Positions 59,601 through 64,000 of a DNA stretch of 64,000 nt are shown here, piece by piece. The number at the start of each line of letters is the position of its first letter. Positions within the stretch are counted from its first letter, which is position 1. Under the pieces are notes generated by a model. That model was not told where the DNA came from, ran no database searches, and worked only from the letters and a program-made list of their open reading frames with translations. This DNA is from Turritopsis dohrnii (Eukaryota; Cnidaria; Hydrozoa; Anthoathecata; Oceaniidae), in the NCBI GenBank assembly GCA_027922465.2, contig BQMF02000121.1, positions 496,001-560,000 of the forward strand. Direction: 5' to 3'. Made by a program: the position numbers and the translations under genes.

Positions 59601-60178
59601 ATAAGTTTTTATCAACGACCATGCATGCTAAGTTTTCTTTAACAGCTTTAAGTAGGGGGGGGGGGGGGGGGGGGGGGGGGGGGTAATTAAGTAAGTAACC
59701 GAGAGTCTTAGGCTTAGGGGTTAGCTTTTCGTATATCTAAACATAGCTAAATTCTAACACTGGCATATTGGAGAAAGGGTTTTCTTGAATAAATGTTGAA
59801 TTTCTTATATACAAGAGTATAAAAATAAAAGTATAAGGGTAAAATAAAATTAATAGATAAGCATCAGAGGCATAGCTAGAACTCAGTCAAAATTTGCGGA
59901 GGAGAGTTCAGTCATTTGAACTAGAACAGAAAAACGTACAAGTAACCTAATCGATACTTAGCACTGAAAAGAAATATCATAATGTTTGACTCTTCCACTT
60001 TTTTGACTGACCCTGAATACAGCTATGAGCACATAACATAATATACTTACTTTTCCTGAGATATAGTTCGTCTTTGAGTATCTCCAGGAGTATGTAAAAA
60101 ACTCGATTCAAACGTTTTCGATAAATAGTTGTTCGTTTTATGTTCTTTGTAATAAGGGGATATTGCTGCAGCCGCCAT
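56606..60178 (-). CDS. C7orf31-like protein (five exons)
   Basis: Exons in transcription order are 60178-60051, 59559-59383, 58222-57937, 57684-57445 and 57046-56606. They join in frame to 423 residues. Landmarks recall human C7orf31, a sperm/centrosome-associated protein, from memory: YLSKTFESSFLHTPGDTQRR, then TPWGRKYSYGG...LPPDNRPADEPP, KGSPHFGSG, KTRGSYGRHEVVSLP, a WP..PSYY segment, SQWHTTYQRDYDRLGKP, and FVPPSKEIGDV near the end. The order is the same, but the protein is shorter than the roughly 590-residue human one, with a truncated C-terminal part. Residues are Pro- and Tyr-rich with no membrane segment, as expected for a cytoskeletal or axonemal component; that role is an inference. 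The last acceptor (CTCAAG|GTT) is the least certain junction; AAG|TCG nine bases later also keeps frame. Confidence 0.85.
58285..58321. repeat. (GTT)n microsatellite
   Basis: Eight or more GTT units in intron 2 of the C7orf31-like gene. Confidence 0.9.
58557..58706. repeat. 41-base minisatellite, about 3.7 copies
   Basis: Unit TCATATCACATAGTTAAACC plus TTACTGCGT.ATTAGTTT.GT, starting at 58557, 58598, 58639 and 58680, within intron 2 of the C7orf31-like gene. Small unit differences (AAACC/AGACT) suggest pairwise expansion. Confidence 0.85.
59655..59683. repeat. Run of 29 G
   Basis: Uninterrupted G tract (C on the transcribed sense of the - strand gene) in its first intron, about 95 bases from the exon 2 acceptor. 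Confidence 0.95.
59865..60030. mobile_element. CAGAGGC(G/A)TAGC-ended MITE, copy 1
   Basis: Ends CAGAGGCATAGCTAGAACTC and, degraded, GACTGACCCTGAATACAGCT. The full length matches 61784-61947 at roughly 85%. It lies in the first intron of the C7orf31-like gene, ending about 20 bases from its first donor. Confidence 0.75.
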
Positions 60179-61579
60179 ATTTGTTGTTAATCACACAGTG
60201 TCAACCATGATTTAATTGATCGTCCTAGTATATTTCATAAACTAAAAAAATGTTTTATATCTCCGTTGTTATGGAGATTGAGATATTCTTTGCAACGTTT
60301 TTTTATTTGCAAATTTTTTTTCTTTTTGTAAATCAAAATTCTTGTGCAAATACATTTTTATTGTAATTTAATAGTTTGGGAATTAGAACTATTTAAATAT
60401 TTAAAGAAAAAGAGTGTGAATTTATCAGACAGTGTTTTGAATTCAGACGGATTCATAATTTACATTGCTGATCTCGGTTTCTTATCTGATGAGACTAAAG
60501 ATCTCGCTTTTGTTAGCAGATCTTTTAAGATCTTTTTTTAGACAAAAGTAGTATTAAAAACCCAACGACTAACCAAAACTCTCTGTGTTGTATATTCAAT
60601 TAAAAAGATTAAAATGTTTGGAGATTTCTATAGAATTCTTTCCATGTTGAAGAGTTTCACTACTCTAAGCTCTTCTAGAAAAAGATCGTCTGCCATTTTT
60701 TTTATATCCGTTTGCGCTTTGCCTTTAAGTTCACTTGACTGCCTATTTGAAAGGAGTTTTAAACAAGTGTTCTCAGAAAAGAGGAAGGGGACATATTCGG
60801 GAGAGGGATATTTACAAATGACTACGTTGTGCCTCAAGTATGGAGGGAGATGATGATTCTTAGACCATGATTAAAAATAGGAAATTGATCAAACAAAATT
60901 TCATTATTGTGTATCATATCTCTATAGTCGCGTCTCCGTTGCCAGCACGACTTCAAGACATGACTTTTCACGTTGAGCACAGAACGTGCAAATATGTTAT
61001 TGATGTAATCATATTGCAAACTTTTATCAACAGAGAGTCATAAGTAGCAGAGTCTTTTTCTATACAAATTCCAGCGGGTGTTCGCAAGTTTTCCCCACAT
61101 AATTTGTGAATTCAATTTATATTACCAATGGGATTATTTGATCGTTTTTCTCTTATAGTTAAATTTCTAACACCTTCCTACAAAAATGGCGACTTACTTG
61201 TAACTGAAATCCGCATCAAAAACGAAGCATTTGTTTAAATCACGTTGTCGTCTTCGTTGCGATAAGCTCCTTACTAACGTTACTGCGACGTTACTACTCA
61301 AGAATCACAAAAATCACGGCAATCCTGATTATCAAACAGCCGCATAAAAGTTAAAAAAACCATCTAAACCCATCTAAACATGCGACTCTCGGCTCAGTGA
61401 ATGTTGCAAATACTGGTTTTCACGAACAGGACACTCAACAAGAATAAGGAGTCATGCAGTCATGTTTTCTTCTTAGGCATAGGTATAAACTAAAAGATTT
61501 TGCTTCCGGGTTGAGAACCGTGATTGTATAAATGTTTTGTTTTCATGTATGTATTGCATCAACTCATTCATGACTTATA
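60179..61579. other. Upstream of the - strand gene; no firm gene
   Basis: A - strand frame at 60837-60628 has protein-like wording (LKGKAQTDIKKMADDLFLEE), and another lies at 61019-60834. There is no recognisable family or consistent splicing, so neither is called. Confidence 0.3.
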
Positions 61580-61783
61580 CAGTGGAACCTCCTTAAAGCG
61601 TACATCCTCTAAAGCGGTTAGACGGACAAAAAGTTTTGTCCCAGACGAATCTTTAATAGACTCTTACAAAAGAAACCTCCCCAAAGCGGACAGTCTATAG
61701 CGGACACCTCCTTAAAGCTGATATGTTTTCCAGGTCCCGCACAACAATTCCCCATAAAATGTACACCAAATAATTTCGACAAG

Positions 61784-61947
61784 CAGAGGCGTAGCCAGAG
61801 GTCAGTCAAAATTTGTGGAGGAGAGTTAAGTCATTTAAGGTAGAAAAGGAAAGCGTGCAAGTAACCTAATCGTCACTTAAGACTGAAAAGAAATATCATA
61901 ATGTTGAACTCCTCCACTTTTTTTGACTGACCCTAACTACGCCTCTG
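61784..61947. mobile_element. CAGAGGCGTAGC-ended MITE, copy 2 (nested)
   Basis: Ends CAGAGGCGTAGCCAGAGGTC and GACTGACCC...TACGCCTCTG form good inverted repeats; 164 bp. Inserted inside the pogo-like element. Confidence 0.85.
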
Positions 61948-62108
61948 AAAGAGTATCAAAATTGAGTATTTTATTTCTTTTCTTTGTTTCTTTTTTTCCA
62001 AACATCTGTTTACAATATTTTTATAATATGTTTATCATGAAGTTCATTTTATTTGTTAGTCAAGTGACAGCGTCATCTTGACAACTAACGTGGAATATAA
62101 CCGTAGCT

Positions 62109-62348
62109 CTAACCTATAGCTCCCCGGTTAACGTACTTTCCAGTCACCTCTGCTTCCATGTATAAGCATGGCAATTTCAAAAACATGAAAACATGCTTTG
62201 ATAATCGCAAAGGAACGTGCTCCACAACAGTACCATCATTTAATACAGCAACGGCATATTTGTCGCGTTCATTCTCTTCTTCAGTAATACATAAGTATCT
62301 TTCTTCATTCAACTGGATCCTATTTTTCTTTGTAGGCATGAAATCCAT
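62109..62348 (-). pseudogene. HIRAN-like domain fragment
   Basis: The - strand frame reads MDFMPTKKNRIQLNEERYLC, then DKYAVAVLNDGTVVEHVP, SKHVFMFLKL and EAEVTGKYVNRGA before a stop. The DPYAVAV..DG..VGHVP and later VTG..R...GA positions match HIRAN-type domains; animal genomes, notably cnidarians, carry uncharacterised proteins of this kind. Here the expected continuation after NRGA is broken, so I call a pseudogene fragment. It probably travelled with, or was captured by, the surrounding pogo-like element. The family match is from memory. Confidence 0.5.
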
Positions 62349-62542
62349 TTATAAATGTTTCTTTCCCTGTTAGAGTAGCAATATAAGTAGTTATAGCAGT
62401 AATATGGGCATGCCTAATGCATTCCCGACTTAGAAGTAGAATTTCCTCCTATTTTCTGGCCAAAAAGGGCAAAACCTCTCTAAGGCGGACACCTCTCTAA
62501 AGCGGACAAAATATCTGGTCCTGTGAGTGTCCGCTTTTAAGT

Positions 62543-63408
62543 AGTTGATTGATCGGTTCATATTTGCTATTCACCTTCGTTTACTATTGAACATTTTTCC
62601 ATTTTTAAACTCGATCCATAGCTATTGATAGTTGATTGATCGGTTCACGTAAAAACGGCTAAATTCGACAATATATATTCGACCAGACCTGAAAGTTTCT
62701 AAGTACTATGTTTTGAGTGATTATAGTTTCCACGACAACAAGCATCAACTCTAATTAATGCTTAAACTGTTTTAATTAGTTTTCGTTTCCAATGGTAATT
62801 ATAGTGAGTTTTTAATGTCAATTAAAACATTATAGACGATGGTGAACATAGCAAAGAATCATCTCGGACATAGAATCAGTTTATACTTGAGAACAGTCAC
62901 CTTTGCATAACGGTGAACTCCTCCTCTGCAATCAGTAGGGAAAGTCCTTGCCAAGATCTTAATGCCATATAAAGAAACCTCATCACAGCGACGATGACGG
63001 CTTCTAAGCTTGATCTCCGAAAGTTTCGACTAGATGTTTCAGAATCTTAGATAACTTGATGTTTGTCGACTCAAATCGTTAAAAAGCAGCTACCAGCTCA
63101 AATACAAAAGAAAGAAAATAACCTAAAGCCGTAAAATAACATAATAAAAAAGACCTCTTTTCTTATCTTTCAAACTATAACACTTAAAATATACTATATA
63201 CTATATTAATAATAGTAATAATGGTATATTTTGTTATTTATCTATTTGTTGAATGATATATAAGGTTAGCGGAACGGTAAGCCAATATTAGCCAACGAAA
63301 ACAAAAAATGCGTGAATACCGAATTTCGACGGAACATTCGAGTATGTTCAAAATACAATGGGTGAACCACCTTATGTATTTTACACTCTTTAAATAATGC
63401 TGGAGATT
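62543..63408. other. Non-coding stretch
   Basis: AT-rich. A short direct repeat (TAGTTGATTGATCGGTTCA) occurs at 62542-62560 and about 62629-62647. No gene. Confidence 0.4.
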
Positions 63409-63520
63409 TCCAGTGGGAAAAATCGTCAAAATGCCACTGCGATGAAGAGCATTTGTATTGAAATATCATGCATATTACTATAGAAATGCACTTCTTTGCA
63501 GTGCTTTTTCCAACAAATTG
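63409..63520. repeat. CCCAGTGGGC-family element outside the USP array
   Basis: CCAGTGGGAAAAATCGTCAA, CACTGCGATGAAGAGC and TATAGAAATGCACTTCTTTGCAGTG-type interior; the right end is degraded (CAACAAATTGGG). Confidence 0.75.
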
Positions 63521-64000
63521 GGTTGGAATGGATGGGCGTGCATTAATAAAACATTAAATTGTGCTTTTCGTCTACCGTAAATAAATTTTGTGAAAGGTAT
63601 AGCAAACTTTGTCTAGTTCACAAATTTCATTTACATTTGTAAACTTATTTTCGGATTTCAACCGTGAACAAATATTAGGCGTATCCATATAAAACCAAGC
63701 CAAGCTAAAAACGTTTATCTGATACAATTACTTCATGGTTGATGTACGAATGTGATAAGCAGATCTTCTATGCATTTTTGCATTCAATGGATATCTTTAG
63801 ACGTTTGATAAAAAATGTTTATGCACAGAAAAAATACGTGGTGATGTTCACTCAGCGATTTTAAAATGGGGTAATTTTACAGATTAGTTGTGTCCGGACG
63901 TGGCTGGATGTTCTTGATACTGAAGTTAATTAATTTGGTGTGGCTGTATAAACGTCATGTCAACATTTATTTCCAGTTCATCGCGTAGAAGTAATGCGAC
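63521..64000. other. Window end, nothing recognised
   Basis: AT-rich with no exon-like frame. Confidence 0.4.

Larger units (their letters stand above)
61580..62542. mobile_element. pogo/Tigger-like element, right end truncated
   Basis: After a TA, the element begins CAGTGGAACCTCCTTAAAGC. Related phrases (CCTC.TAAAGCGGACA) recur at 61605-61715 and, inverted or direct, at 62475-62540, as in pogo/Tigger ends. The right terminus is degraded after GTGTCCGCTTT. It contains a broken HIRAN-like coding fragment and a second inserted MITE. Confidence 0.6.

Noticed and set aside
60614..60853. + strand 79-codon frame
   Set aside because: The opposite strand looks more protein-like over the same bases, and neither has recognisable homology or splicing.

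Overview
This 64 kb window is about two-thirds A+T and comes from an animal nuclear genome. Coding sequence is split into short exons with GT/AG introns, and the intergenic space is full of decayed transposons. I recognise no rRNA, tRNA or CRISPR. A large universal stress protein (USP) gene family, splice-acceptor-like sites just upstream of start codons, and THAP/P-like, Tc1, pogo-like and Ty3/Gypsy debris together favour a cnidarian, most likely a hydrozoan. That assignment is an inference.

The core (16.4-52.0 kb) is a head-to-tail array of 14 USP genes, all on the + strand. I reconstructed every one from splice sites, and all 14 give an open frame of 153-172 residues. Thirteen share one plan of four coding exons. 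Intron 1 splits a Trp codon (T|GG), intron 2 is phase 1, and intron 3 is phase 0. The first gene lacks intron 3. Each protein starts with a hydrophobic strand ending in a conserved Asp and ends with the G-x2-G-x9-G-S nucleotide-binding motif of ATP-binding UspA-type proteins. Genes 5-7 and 8-9 are close subgroups, and genes 8 and 9 have almost identical last exons. Stop-to-ATG gaps are as small as 292 bp. Most ATGs lie 5-33 bp after a pyrimidine-rich AG, which suggests spliced-leader addition or a 5'UTR intron.

The left 16 kb is a transposon graveyard. It holds a P-like element remnant with a broken THAP domain (2.0-3.4 kb), a Ty3/Gypsy RNase H-integrase fragment (5.0-6.2 kb), a pogo-like element (6.3-6.8 kb), and a nested block at 10.6-14.4 kb whose order of insertion can be read. 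An unrecognised - strand reading frame with one internal stop lies at 14.9-15.7 kb. Between and inside the USP genes are a Gypsy fragment with terminal repeats, a near-perfect 175 bp palindrome, a dead Tc1 element with 254 bp inverted repeats, and about a dozen copies of a ~120 bp inverted-repeat element ending in CCCAGTGGGC.

The right end carries one five-exon - strand gene (56.6-60.2 kb) encoding a 423-residue protein related to human C7orf31. Beyond it lies a pogo/Tigger-like element that contains a broken HIRAN-like coding fragment and a second inserted element.
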